Assembly (NCBI GenBank): GCA_017883385.1
Contig: JADGNQ010000007.1
Coordinates: forward strand, 26,813-90,812
Length of the DNA: 64,000 nt
Source: Candidatus Sulfotelmatobacter sp.
GTDB taxonomy: Bacteria; Acidobacteriota; Terriglobia; Terriglobales; Acidobacteriaceae
Direction of reading: 5' to 3'
Made by a program: the position numbers and the translations under genes. The notes beneath the pieces are model-generated. The model was not told the origin of the DNA, searched no databases, and saw only the letters and a program-made list of their open reading frames with translations. This document shows positions 45,832 through 53,014 of the stretch, piece after piece; positions within the stretch are counted from its first letter, which is position 1; every line of letters begins with the position of its first letter.

Positions 45832-46911
45832 TCAGTGTTTTCCTTCGCGTACCTTCGTGTCCTTAGTGGTTAGAGCTTTTGCCTTCTTCCCTACCCGCTT
45901 CCTTCGTCGCGGAGCCGGAGTCACCTCATCCACTTGGGCCGCAATCTCGATCCGCTCCGGCTCAACGACAGGCGCGGCGCCCGCCTTCCGCAGATCCGGC
46001 AGCTTCTGTTTCAATTCGAGCACCGGCTCGAATAGATCGCCCATCTTCTCGAAGCGAGCCACCACCTGCTTCGCTTCAAACACCAGCAGGCTCGCATCTT
46101 TCTTCTTGAGTGCCTTCTCGACTTCCTCCCACGTCACCGGTGTCGAAACCGTCGGACGCTCCCGCGCCCGCAGCGAATACACGGCAATGGTCGTCTTGTG
46201 CTCGTCATTCTGGCTCCAGTCGACGAACACTTTTCCGGTGCGGGCCTGTTTGCTCATCTCCGACAGCACCAGATCGGGATGGTCATGCTCCAGCAGTTGT
46301 GCCAGCGCATGCGAGAAGAGCTTGGTGGCCTCATAGGTCGTAGGCGAATTGAGGGGAACATAAACCTGCAGCCCCTTCGACCCGGACGTCTTCGGAAAAC
46401 TTCGCAGCCCGAAGTGCTCGAAAATCTCGCGTAGCCACAGCCCCACCTGGCAGCACTGCACAATGTTCGCCGGTGGCCCCGGATCGAGGTCGAACACCAT
46501 CTCCGTCGGATGAGTAATGTCGTCAGCCAGCGCCAGCGACGGATGCAACTCCAAAGCAGCCAGATTCGCCAGCCACACCAGCGTGGCCAGATCGTCGGCC
46601 AGGACGTAGTGAACGGTCCGCCGGTTGCGCCCGCTCCATATCGGAGCCGTCTTCACCCATTCGGGCTTATGCATGGGCGCGTTCTTCTCGAAGAAAGGTT
46701 CGCCGTCCACGCCGTCGGGATACCGCTTGCGGGTCAGCGCGCGCCCCGCCAGGTGCGGAATGATCGCCGGCGCGATCCGCGCGTAGTAGTCAATCACGTC
46801 CTTCTTGGTGAACCCTGCGGCAGGATAAAGTACCTTCTCCAGATTCGACAGCTTGAGGTGCCTGCCCTGAATGTCGACGGCTGAGTCGGTCACGTGCGCT
46901 CCGCGAACCAT
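45832..46911 (-). CDS. LigD-type polymerase/primase domain protein (stand-alone)
   Basis: About 359 residues from the ATG at 46911; upstream in-frame sequence looks non-coding. Archaeo-eukaryotic primase fold as in bacterial NHEJ ligase D: LSNLEKVLYPAAGFTKKDVIDYYARIAP, PDGVDGEPFFEKNAP, the metal-binding VFDLDPGPP, FPKTSGSKGLQVYVPL and GKVFVDWSQND. No ligase or phosphoesterase domain is attached, and no ku gene lies within the window. The last residues (ALTTKDTKVREGKH) are encoded by a TAACCAC-type repeat read out of its stop-codon frame. It probably fills in or primes DNA ends during repair. Confidence 0.9.
   Translation of the reverse strand: MVRGAHVTDSAVDIQGRHLKLSNLEKVLYPAAGFTKKDVIDYYARIAPAIIPHLAGRALTRKRYPDGVDGEPFFEKNAPMHKPEWVKTAPIWSGRNRRTVHYVLADDLATLVWLANLAALELHPSLALADDITHPTEMVFDLDPGPPANIVQCCQVGLWLREIFEHFGLRSFPKTSGSKGLQVYVPLNSPTTYEATKLFSHALAQLLEHDHPDLVLSEMSKQARTGKVFVDWSQNDEHKTTIAVYSLRARERPTVSTPVTWEEVEKALKKKDASLLVFEAKQVVARFEKMGDLFEPVLELKQKLPDLRKAGAAPVVEPERIEIAAQVDEVTPAPRRRKRVGKKAKALTTKDTKVREGKH
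45840..45873 (-). repeat. TAACCAC-type repeat at the 3' end of the LigD-like gene
   Basis: On the minus strand: CTAACCACTAAGGACACGAAGG followed by TACGCGAAGGAAAA would be the full element; its core is TAACCACTAAGGACACGAAG. It is translated as LTTKDTKVREGK just before the stop codon. Confidence 0.72.
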
Positions 46912-47122
46912 TGTGCAACAAGAGCTGCCTCGCCGTCTGGTGCGATAACACACAGGTGAGGACAGCCGCCCTCGCCTAGCTTGCCCTGAGCGCAGCCGAA
47001 TGGTCGAGCGAAGCTCGACAACCCTGTCATTCAGACCGGCAATCTGAGACCAAACACACTCCTCACTTGCATTCCGCCAGTTGACACGGATAATCTTTCG
47101 AATCCAGAGGGGAGTCAAAAGC

Positions 47123-48304
47123 ATGAGCAAGGTCCGGGTTCTGGCTGGCACGCGCAAAGGCGCATTCATCCTCACATCCGACGGCAAGCGCGAACAGTGG
47201 GACGTCAGCGGCCCTCACTTCGCAGGCTGGGAACTCTACCACTTGAAAGGATCGCCCGTGGATCCCAACCGGATCTATGCATCGCAGACCAGTGGATGGT
47301 TCGGACAGCTTATTCAACGCTCCGACGACGGCGGCAAGACCTGGCACCAACCCGGAACTCCTCCCGGTGAACCGCCCGCCCCCGGCCCACCCAAACCCGC
47401 GAGCAACAAGTTTGTCTACGACGTATCTGCCGAAACCGGCAAACCGCTTACCACGCATCAGTTCTACGACGGCACGCAGCATCCCTGGGAGTTCAAGCGC
47501 GTCTGGCACCTCGAGCCGTCACTCACGGATCCCGACACGGTCTACGCCGGCGTGGAAGACGCGGCCCTGTTCCGCTCGACCGACGGCGGCCAGAATTGGC
47601 ACGAACTCTCCGGCCTGCGCGGCCACGGCACCGGCCCCAAGTGGCAACCCGGCGCCGGCGGCATGTGCCTGCACACCATCATCCTCGACCCGAGCGATCC
47701 TAAGCGCATCTTCATCGCCATTTCCGCGGCGGGCGCGTTCCGCACTGACGACGGCGGCGCAAGTTGGAAGCCCATCAACAAAGGGCTGCACTCCCAATAC
47801 ATCCCTGATCCGAGGGCCGAGGTCGGCCACTGCGTTCATCACGTCGCCATGAACCCTTCGCGCCCTAACGTGCTCTTCATGCAGAAGCACTGGGACGTCA
47901 TGCGCTCGGATGACGCTGGCGACTCCTGGCGCGAGATCAGTGGCAACCTGCCCACCGACTTCGGCTTCGTCATCGACGTGCACGCGCACGAACCGGAGAC
48001 GATCTACGTCGTCCCCATCAAGAGCGACGGCGAGCACTATGTGATGGACGGCAAGCTGCGCATCTACCGCAGCCGCACCGGCGGCAATGAGTGGGAAGCG
48101 CTGACCAAAGGCCTGCCGCAAAGCAACTGCTACGTCAACGTGCTGCGCGACGCCATGGCCGTCGACTCTCTCGACAAGTGCGGCGTGTACTTCGGCACGA
48201 CGGGAGGACAGGTGTACTGCTCTGCCGACGCAGGAGATTCGTGGACGCCGATTGTGCGCGACCTGCCGGCCGTGCTTTCGGTGGAGGTCCAGACGTTGGC
48301 GTAA
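47123..48304 (+). CDS. BNR/sortilin-type beta-propeller protein (exo-alpha-sialidase-like)
   Basis: 393 residues from the ATG at 47123, with GAGGGGAG upstream. No signal peptide, so probably cytoplasmic. Repeated Asp-box blades: [54 protein letters not shown]. This makes a 6-8 bladed propeller; no sialidase catalytic triad is evident. Family members are often next to a MoaD/ThiS-like gene, as would be the case here before an insertion (see the gene at 50101). Function unknown; a structural or binding role is possible. Confidence 0.9.
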   Translation: MSKVRVLAGTRKGAFILTSDGKREQWDVSGPHFAGWELYHLKGSPVDPNRIYASQTSGWFGQLIQRSDDGGKTWHQPGTPPGEPPAPGPPKPASNKFVYDVSAETGKPLTTHQFYDGTQHPWEFKRVWHLEPSLTDPDTVYAGVEDAALFRSTDGGQNWHELSGLRGHGTGPKWQPGAGGMCLHTIILDPSDPKRIFIAISAAGAFRTDDGGASWKPINKGLHSQYIPDPRAEVGHCVHHVAMNPSRPNVLFMQKHWDVMRSDDAGDSWREISGNLPTDFGFVIDVHAHEPETIYVVPIKSDGEHYVMDGKLRIYRSRTGGNEWEALTKGLPQSNCYVNVLRDAMAVDSLDKCGVYFGTTGGQVYCSADAGDSWTPIVRDLPAVLSVEVQTLA

Positions 48305-48308
48305 GACG

Positions 48309-48755
48309 ATGGCAAGCAACGTCTCACATTGGCCTAATGTTCGCGGGAAATCAGAATTCCTTCATCGTCTGATGGTCGAACTCGCTGGGAACGCTTGCAT
48401 GTCGCTCGAGGGCGATCTTTCGCACTGTCGATTTGTTGATGACCTGGTATTGACCCGGGACGAAACAGCGACGCTGAAGCGCAACACGCTCGCGCCGAAA
48501 CTCGATTTTGTGGTGTTGCGATTGACGAAGGAGACGGTCGATCCGATCTTTCGACAGGTCACGGCTGCCGGTCTGAAGCGTGCAATTATCCACGTGCAGA
48601 TCGAGCGAGGCGGTGTACTGGAGTTCGGCGCATACGATCATTTCGGTCCCGAATGCGTCGTGACCGGACCTGGCATTAGTCTGGCGCTGCTCGACGAGCT
48701 AACGGCTACGAATGTGTTGCGTGATTTCAAAGCAGCAGTCCCTAAGGACCGATGA
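48309..48755 (+). CDS. Hypothetical protein in the propeller-MoaD operon
   Basis: About 148 residues, ATG four bases after the propeller stop. Alternating hydrophobic and charged stretches (FVDDLVLTRDETATLKRN, KLDFVVLRLTKETVDPIFRQVTAAGLKRAIIHVQIERGGVLEFGAYDHFG) suggest a small alpha/beta domain. No family recognised. Its TGA overlaps an ATG (ATGA at 48752-48755) that begins a 23-base copy of the moaD start, so it was probably once coupled directly to that gene. Confidence 0.7.
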   Translation: MASNVSHWPNVRGKSEFLHRLMVELAGNACMSLEGDLSHCRFVDDLVLTRDETATLKRNTLAPKLDFVVLRLTKETVDPIFRQVTAAGLKRAIIHVQIERGGVLEFGAYDHFGPECVVTGPGISLALLDELTATNVLRDFKAAVPKDR

Positions 48756-48774
48756 TCCGAGTCATACTCCCGCC
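48752..48774 (+). repeat. 23-bp direct repeat, left copy (remnant of moaD start)
   Basis: Starts ATGATCCGAGTCATACTCCC and is identical over 23 bases to 50101-50123, the first codons of the MoaD/ThiS-like gene. The two copies bracket 1326 bases. Confidence 0.9.
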
Positions 48775-48780
48775 GGGGTA

Positions 48781-48825
48781 CCCCATCCCTTTTTCGTGTT
48801 CTTCGCGAAAAAGGGTGGGGCTTTT
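48781..48825 (+). terminator. Rho-independent terminator
   Basis: CCCCATCCCTTTTTCG pairs with CGAAAAAGGGTGGGG (one bulge) and is followed by CTTTT. It lies inside the segment between the two 23-bp repeats and would cut the upstream operon off from the MoaD-like gene. Confidence 0.75.
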
Positions 48826-48881
48826 GACTTCGCCGCTCGCCGGGTGCTAGTGTCTCTCGCGGTTTACTCCAGGAGAACAAT

Positions 48882-49337
48882 ATGAGAATGACCCTCATCG
48901 CCGTTGCATGCCTGTTATCGCTGGGAACCACGGCGGCGGCTCAGGACAAGCAGCCTGTGGTCAAGCCAACCCAAATCGCACCCGCACTTGAAGCGAAGGT
49001 ACGAAAGGTTTGGGAAGACTTCAAGAACAAAAACAAGGAATCCCTCGCCGCCGCCCTCTCCGACAACTTTCGCCAGGTCGAAGAAGGCTCCAGCGGGTTT
49101 GGCGACAAGAAGGCACAAATTGCTTCGGTGGATGAGTTCCAACTCAAGAGTTACACCCTTAAGGAATTCACGGTGAATCCGCTTGGGTCGCAGAGTGCGC
49201 TGGTCACCTATTTGGCGCATTATGAAGGTACATCTGGCGGCGAAGCCGTCACCTCAAACAGCGCCTTCGGCGAGGTGTGGGTTCTTGAGGGCAATACCTG
49301 GAAGGGCCTTTACACTCAGGAGACAGGACTGAAGTAG
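48882..49337 (+). CDS. Exported SnoaL/DUF4440-like protein
   Basis: 151 residues: signal peptide (about 1-20, LLSLGTTAAA), then an NTF2-like cone fold. Typical pieces are VRKVWEDFKNKNKESLAAALSDNFRQVEEG, the Asp/Glu-rich loop, SALVTYLAHYEGTSGGEAV and FGEVWVLEGNTWKGLYTQET. Members bind small molecules or act as minor enzymes; no specific function can be given. The gene lies in the segment bracketed by the 23-bp direct repeat, so it may have arrived with it. Confidence 0.82.
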   Translation: MRMTLIAVACLLSLGTTAAAQDKQPVVKPTQIAPALEAKVRKVWEDFKNKNKESLAAALSDNFRQVEEGSSGFGDKKAQIASVDEFQLKSYTLKEFTVNPLGSQSALVTYLAHYEGTSGGEAVTSNSAFGEVWVLEGNTWKGLYTQETGLK

Positions 49338-49479
49338 CGGAGCGGCTCCGCAGGCGCTTACGATATCGCCTCGTAGGACGAGTCGTGCCTTCGTCACGCA
49401 AGATCGTCTACGATCCGGCGCACCGCGGTCGTTGCGTCTCCCGACCCGATTCTGTAAAACACTTGCGAGGTGATCTTCC

Positions 49480-50022
49480 GTGCTGAAGACTCTCTTGACT
49501 GTGATTCTGCTGGCAGGGACGCTGCCGTCGCACGCTGCATCGCCGGACTGGAACCAGCGATTGGCCGAAGCGATGCCATTGCTCGGCCACCGGAATTGGA
49601 TACTCGTAGTCGATTCGGCGTATCCGCTGCAGATTTCTCCCGGAGTCGAAACGATCGAGACCAACGCATCGCAGATCGAAGTCGTGCGAGCGGTTATGGC
49701 GGCAATCGATCACTCCATTCAAGTTCGCCCCGTTATTTTTATGGACTCTGAATTGCCATTTATCTCGGACACGGATGCACCCGGCGCCTCCGCGTATCGT
49801 GAGCAAGTTAGCGAGCTGCTGCGCGGCTATCCCATTGAATCCCTGCGGCATGAAAAAATCATTTCCACCATTGACGACGCCGGCAAAGCGTTTCACGTGC
49901 TGGTGCTGAAGACGAAAATGACCATCCCCTACACGTCCGTATTCATTCGCCTCGACTGCAAGTACTGGAGCGCAGACCAGGAAAGAAGCCTGCGGGTGCG
50001 TATGAAGTCACACAACGAATGA
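49480..50022 (+). CDS. Exported RbsD/FucU-like protein
   Basis: 180 residues; GTG start at 49480 behind GAGGTGAT, signal peptide (about 1-19, LLAGTLPSHA). The region LAEAMPLLGHRNWILVVDSAYPL matches the GHxxxIxxxDxxxP motif of the RbsD/FucU sugar mutarotase family, including the His and Asp. PGVETIET follows, as does a C-terminal strand pair KAFHVLVLKTKMTIPYTSVFIRLDCKYW similar to the family end. Typical family members are cytoplasmic and act on ribose or fucose; an exported one is unusual. It lies inside the bracketed insertion. Confidence 0.65.
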   Translation: MLKTLLTVILLAGTLPSHAASPDWNQRLAEAMPLLGHRNWILVVDSAYPLQISPGVETIETNASQIEVVRAVMAAIDHSIQVRPVIFMDSELPFISDTDAPGASAYREQVSELLRGYPIESLRHEKIISTIDDAGKAFHVLVLKTKMTIPYTSVFIRLDCKYWSADQERSLRVRMKSHNE

Positions 50023-50100
50023 CCGAGTGGTTACACACCGCACGGGAAAGTCCGCGATGATGGCGCGCAGCCCGAAATTCCGCAAGCAGTTGCCAAGCAT

Positions 50101-50123
50101 ATGATCCGAGTCATACTCCCGCC
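50101..50123 (+). repeat. 23-bp direct repeat, right copy (intact moaD start)
   Basis: Identical to 48752-48774. Here it starts the intact MoaD/ThiS-like gene. The base before each copy and the base after each copy differ, so the repeat is exactly 23 bases. Confidence 0.9.
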
Positions 50124-50397
50124 CCATCTCCGAACCCTGGCGCACGTTCAGGGCGACGTCGAACTCGAAGTCGAGGGTCCGGTCACGCAGCGCTCCGTTC
50201 TCGACGCACTCGAGACCCGCTATCCCATGCTGCGCGGCACCATCCGCGATCACGCCACGCAACAGAGGCGGCCGTTCCTGCGTTTCTTTGCCTGCGAGCA
50301 GGATCTGACCCACGAGTCCCCGGATGCTCCGCTACCGGATGCGGTCACATCGGGGAAGGAGCCGTTTATAGTCCTCGGAGCCATCGCCGGAGGCTAA
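50101..50397 (+). CDS. MoaD/ThiS family ubiquitin-like protein
   Basis: 98 residues with a beta-grasp fold and a C-terminal Gly-Gly (VLGAIAGG), the site that is activated by an E1-like enzyme and carries sulfur. Conserved pieces: [14 protein letters not shown] at the start, [14 protein letters not shown], and FFACEQDLT. Proteins of this type serve as sulfur carriers in molybdopterin, thiamine or other thiolation pathways. The first 23 bases are duplicated at 48752, which shows that the gene was once directly behind the hypothetical gene at 48309. Confidence 0.88.
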   Translation: MIRVILPPHLRTLAHVQGDVELEVEGPVTQRSVLDALETRYPMLRGTIRDHATQQRRPFLRFFACEQDLTHESPDAPLPDAVTSGKEPFIVLGAIAGG

Positions 50398-50442
50398 CAC
50401 CAAGAAGACTTGCACGGGCCGGGTGCGTGGTACCATTTCCCC

Positions 50443-50670
50443 GTGCCTATCACCGACACAAGTTCGGCGGCGCAGGCGGTTCAGCTGGGCATTCAGCGCT
50501 CGATGTCGGGAGAGCAACGGCTCCTTCTGGCTTTTGAGATGAGCATATTCGCCCGTGAACTGAACCGCGAGCGCATTCGGCGAGAGCATCCGGAGTGGTC
50601 GGACGCGAAGATTACCCGTGAGTTGCTCAGGTTGGCCTTCCTCCCTGCGCCCCTCCCTGACATGGAATGA
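50443..50670 (+). CDS. Small helical protein paired with a nucleotidyltransferase
   Basis: About 75 residues, start taken as the GTG at 50443 (VPITDTSSAAQAVQL); no clear ribosome site. It is almost all helix: RSMSGEQRLLLAFEMSIFARELNRERIRREHPEWSDAKITRELLRLAFLP. The stop overlaps the start of the next gene (ATGA). Small helical proteins in this position are often the antitoxin-like or partner subunit of a nucleotidyltransferase pair. Function inferred from position only. Confidence 0.7.
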   Translation: MPITDTSSAAQAVQLGIQRSMSGEQRLLLAFEMSIFARELNRERIRREHPEWSDAKITRELLRLAFLPAPLPDME

Positions 50671-51230
50671 GCGCTCCTCGAGTTCTGCAAAAGGTCACGA
50701 AGGCACTCGATCAGGCCGAAATCGCTTACATGCTTTCCGGTTCATTTGCCAGCGCTTACTACGGTTCTCCCCGCTCGACCCAAGACATCGATCTTGTCAT
50801 AGCTGCCACTCCAGAGCAGTTGCGAGCGTTCGCCGCGAATCTGCCAAGCGGGGAATACTACGCGGACTTGGGGGCTGCCCTTGAAGCGTACAAGCGGGAA
50901 TCCATGTTCAACATCATCGACCTGGAATCTGGCTGGAAGATTGACCTCATTATCCGCAAGTCCCGCCCCTTCAGCCGGGAAGAGTTCGGACGCCGTCAAC
51001 TGGTGAATGTGCAGGGCACTTCTCTCTTTATCGCTAGTGCAGAGGATGTTGTAGTTGCCAAGCTCGAATGGGCAAAGCTGGCCCAATCACAACGCCAGGT
51101 TGAGGACGCGGCAGGGATACTAAGAATACGGTGGGCATCGCTGGACCGGTCATATCTGGAAAAATGGACTCGCGAGCTGGAACTGACGACCGAATGGAAC
51201 GCTGCGCGACTCATGGCTGGGATGTCTTAG
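50667..51230 (+). CDS. Nucleotidyltransferase-like protein (MNT/AbiEii-type fold)
   Basis: 187 residues. The nucleotidyltransferase signature is visible as LSGSFASAYYGSPRSTQDIDLVI (GS followed by DxD in QDIDLV), with the third acidic residue in WKIDLIIRKSRPF. The end (EDVVVAKLEWAKLAQSQRQVEDAAGILR) is usual in this group. It is coupled by a four-base overlap to the small helical gene upstream, as in two-gene toxin-antitoxin or HEPN/MNT-like modules. Toxin activity is not shown. Confidence 0.82.
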   Translation: MSAPRVLQKVTKALDQAEIAYMLSGSFASAYYGSPRSTQDIDLVIAATPEQLRAFAANLPSGEYYADLGAALEAYKRESMFNIIDLESGWKIDLIIRKSRPFSREEFGRRQLVNVQGTSLFIASAEDVVVAKLEWAKLAQSQRQVEDAAGILRIRWASLDRSYLEKWTRELELTTEWNAARLMAGMS

Positions 51231-51412
51231 ACCGAGCGATCTGATGTCGTGAATTGGGAATCTAAGGAGAGTCCGGCACGCGGATGCCGCGAGATAAGGG
51301 CCTCCCGGTTTGACAACCTCCCTTTCCCCCACGTACTTTCAAACTTCTGCGCTGCAGGCCCGTCCAATACATGTCTATCGGCGAAAACGCTCGTCCATCC
51401 GTCGGAGGTCCG

Positions 51413-53014
51413 ATGAAACACCGTCTCGCAAAAACCGCAGTTCTTTTCGTTCTTCTGTCCACCCTCGGCATTGCCCAAGACGTGGCGTCGTTCGCCAAAC
51501 GCATCACGGTGAAGAAGCTTCCCAACGGCCTGACCATCATGATCTGCGAGCGGCCGGAGGCCCCGGTCTTCTCCTTCTTCACGCTGGTGGACGCCGGCTC
51601 GGCGCAGGACCCCATGGCCCAAACCGGCATGGCCCACATGTTCGAACACATGGCATTCAAGGGCACCGACAAGATCGGAACCACCGATTACGCCGCCGAA
51701 AAGCCCGCCCTGGCCAAGGTTGAGACCGCCTACGCCGCCTACATCAAAGAACGCGACAAGCAGGTCGGACGCGACGACGCCAAGCTGAAGCAACTCGAAA
51801 AAGGCTGGAAGGACGCCATCGCCGCGGCCGACAAGTTCGTCAAGTCCAACGAATTCGGCAAGATCATCGAACAAAATGGCGGCGAAGACATGAACGCCAA
51901 CACGAGTTACGACGAGACCAACTATCACTACTCGCTGCCCGAGAATCGCCTCGAACTGTGGGCCTATCTCGAGTCCGAGCGCTTTCTGCATCCGGTGATG
52001 CGCGAGTTCTACAAAGAACGCAACGTCGTGATTGAAGAGCGCCGACTGCGCACCGACAGCAATCCCATCGGCCGTCTGATCGAGCAGTTCACCGCCGCGG
52101 CCTTTGCAGCCCATCCCTACCATCGGCCCACGGTCGGCTGGATGGCGGACCTGAACTCCTTTTCCGCGACCGACGCGCAAAAGTTCTACGACAAGTATTA
52201 CGTGCCCTCGAATATGGTGGTCGCGATTGCGGGCGACGTGAAGCCAGCTCAGGCCATGCCGATTCTCGAAAAGTATTTCGGCCGCCTGCCCGCGCGCCCC
52301 CAGCCCGACGAAGAAACGACTACCGAGCCTCCGCAGAACTCCGAGCGCAAGGTCGTGCTGAAAGATAGAGCGCAGCCGCTCTACCTCGAGGGCTACCACC
52401 GTCCCGACTACCGCAGCAAAGATGACGCCATCTACGACGCGATCACCGACCTGATGTCCGAGGGCCGCACCTCGCGACTCTATCGCTCGCTCGTGCGCGA
52501 CAAGAAGATCGCTTCGTTCTCCGCCGGATTCAGTGGACTGCCCGGCGTCAAATATCCGCACCTGTTCGCGTTCTACGCCTTTCCGCTGCCCGGACACACT
52601 ACACAGGAAGTGGCCGACGCCATTCACGCGGAAATCGACAAGCTCAAGAAAGAAGACATCACCGACGACGAAATGAAGATGATCAAGACCCGAACCAAGG
52701 CCAACCTGATTCGCGGCCTCGCCGACAACGAGGGGCTGGCCACGCAACTCGCGACCTACCAAACTCGCTTCAACGACTGGCGCGAGCTGTTCCGCACCGT
52801 CGACCGCATCGACCAGGTGACCAAGGCCGACATTCGCCGCGTAGCCAATGCGATCTTCGTTGACACCAATCGCACCGTGGGCGTGATCGAAACCGCGAGC
52901 GGAGGCGGTGCTCCCGGCGGAGGCGAATCAGGTTCGGGCGAACCTGGTTCCAGCGATTCATCTTCCGGCGACGAAGCCTCCAATAACTCCGGCAGCCAGG
53001 GAGGTGCGCAATGA
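51413..53014 (+). CDS. M16 family zinc metallopeptidase, catalytic subunit, exported
   Basis: 533 residues from the ATG at 51413 with GGAGG upstream. Signal peptide (about 1-20, VLFVLLSTLGIAQ). The inverted zinc motif HxxEH is present in AHMFEHMAFKG, with the downstream Glu in ERNVVIEERRLR. The C-terminus is Gly/Ser/Pro-rich and low-complexity (GGGAPGGGESGSGEPGS). The next gene overlaps by four bases (ATGA) and encodes an M16 paralogue without the zinc motif, so this is the active half of a heteromeric peptidase in the periplasm. Confidence 0.94.
   Translation: MKHRLAKTAVLFVLLSTLGIAQDVASFAKRITVKKLPNGLTIMICERPEAPVFSFFTLVDAGSAQDPMAQTGMAHMFEHMAFKGTDKIGTTDYAAEKPALAKVETAYAAYIKERDKQVGRDDAKLKQLEKGWKDAIAAADKFVKSNEFGKIIEQNGGEDMNANTSYDETNYHYSLPENRLELWAYLESERFLHPVMREFYKERNVVIEERRLRTDSNPIGRLIEQFTAAAFAAHPYHRPTVGWMADLNSFSATDAQKFYDKYYVPSNMVVAIAGDVKPAQAMPILEKYFGRLPARPQPDEETTTEPPQNSERKVVLKDRAQPLYLEGYHRPDYRSKDDAIYDAITDLMSEGRTSRLYRSLVRDKKIASFSAGFSGLPGVKYPHLFAFYAFPLPGHTTQEVADAIHAEIDKLKKEDITDDEMKMIKTRTKANLIRGLADNEGLATQLATYQTRFNDWRELFRTVDRIDQVTKADIRRVANAIFVDTNRTVGVIETASGGGAPGGGESGSGEPGSSDSSSGDEASNNSGSQGGAQ

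Noticed and set aside
51227..52762. Open frame of 511 codons on the minus strand
   Set aside because: Antisense to the M16 peptidase gene with its zinc motif; the Gly/Val/His-rich translation is a shadow.
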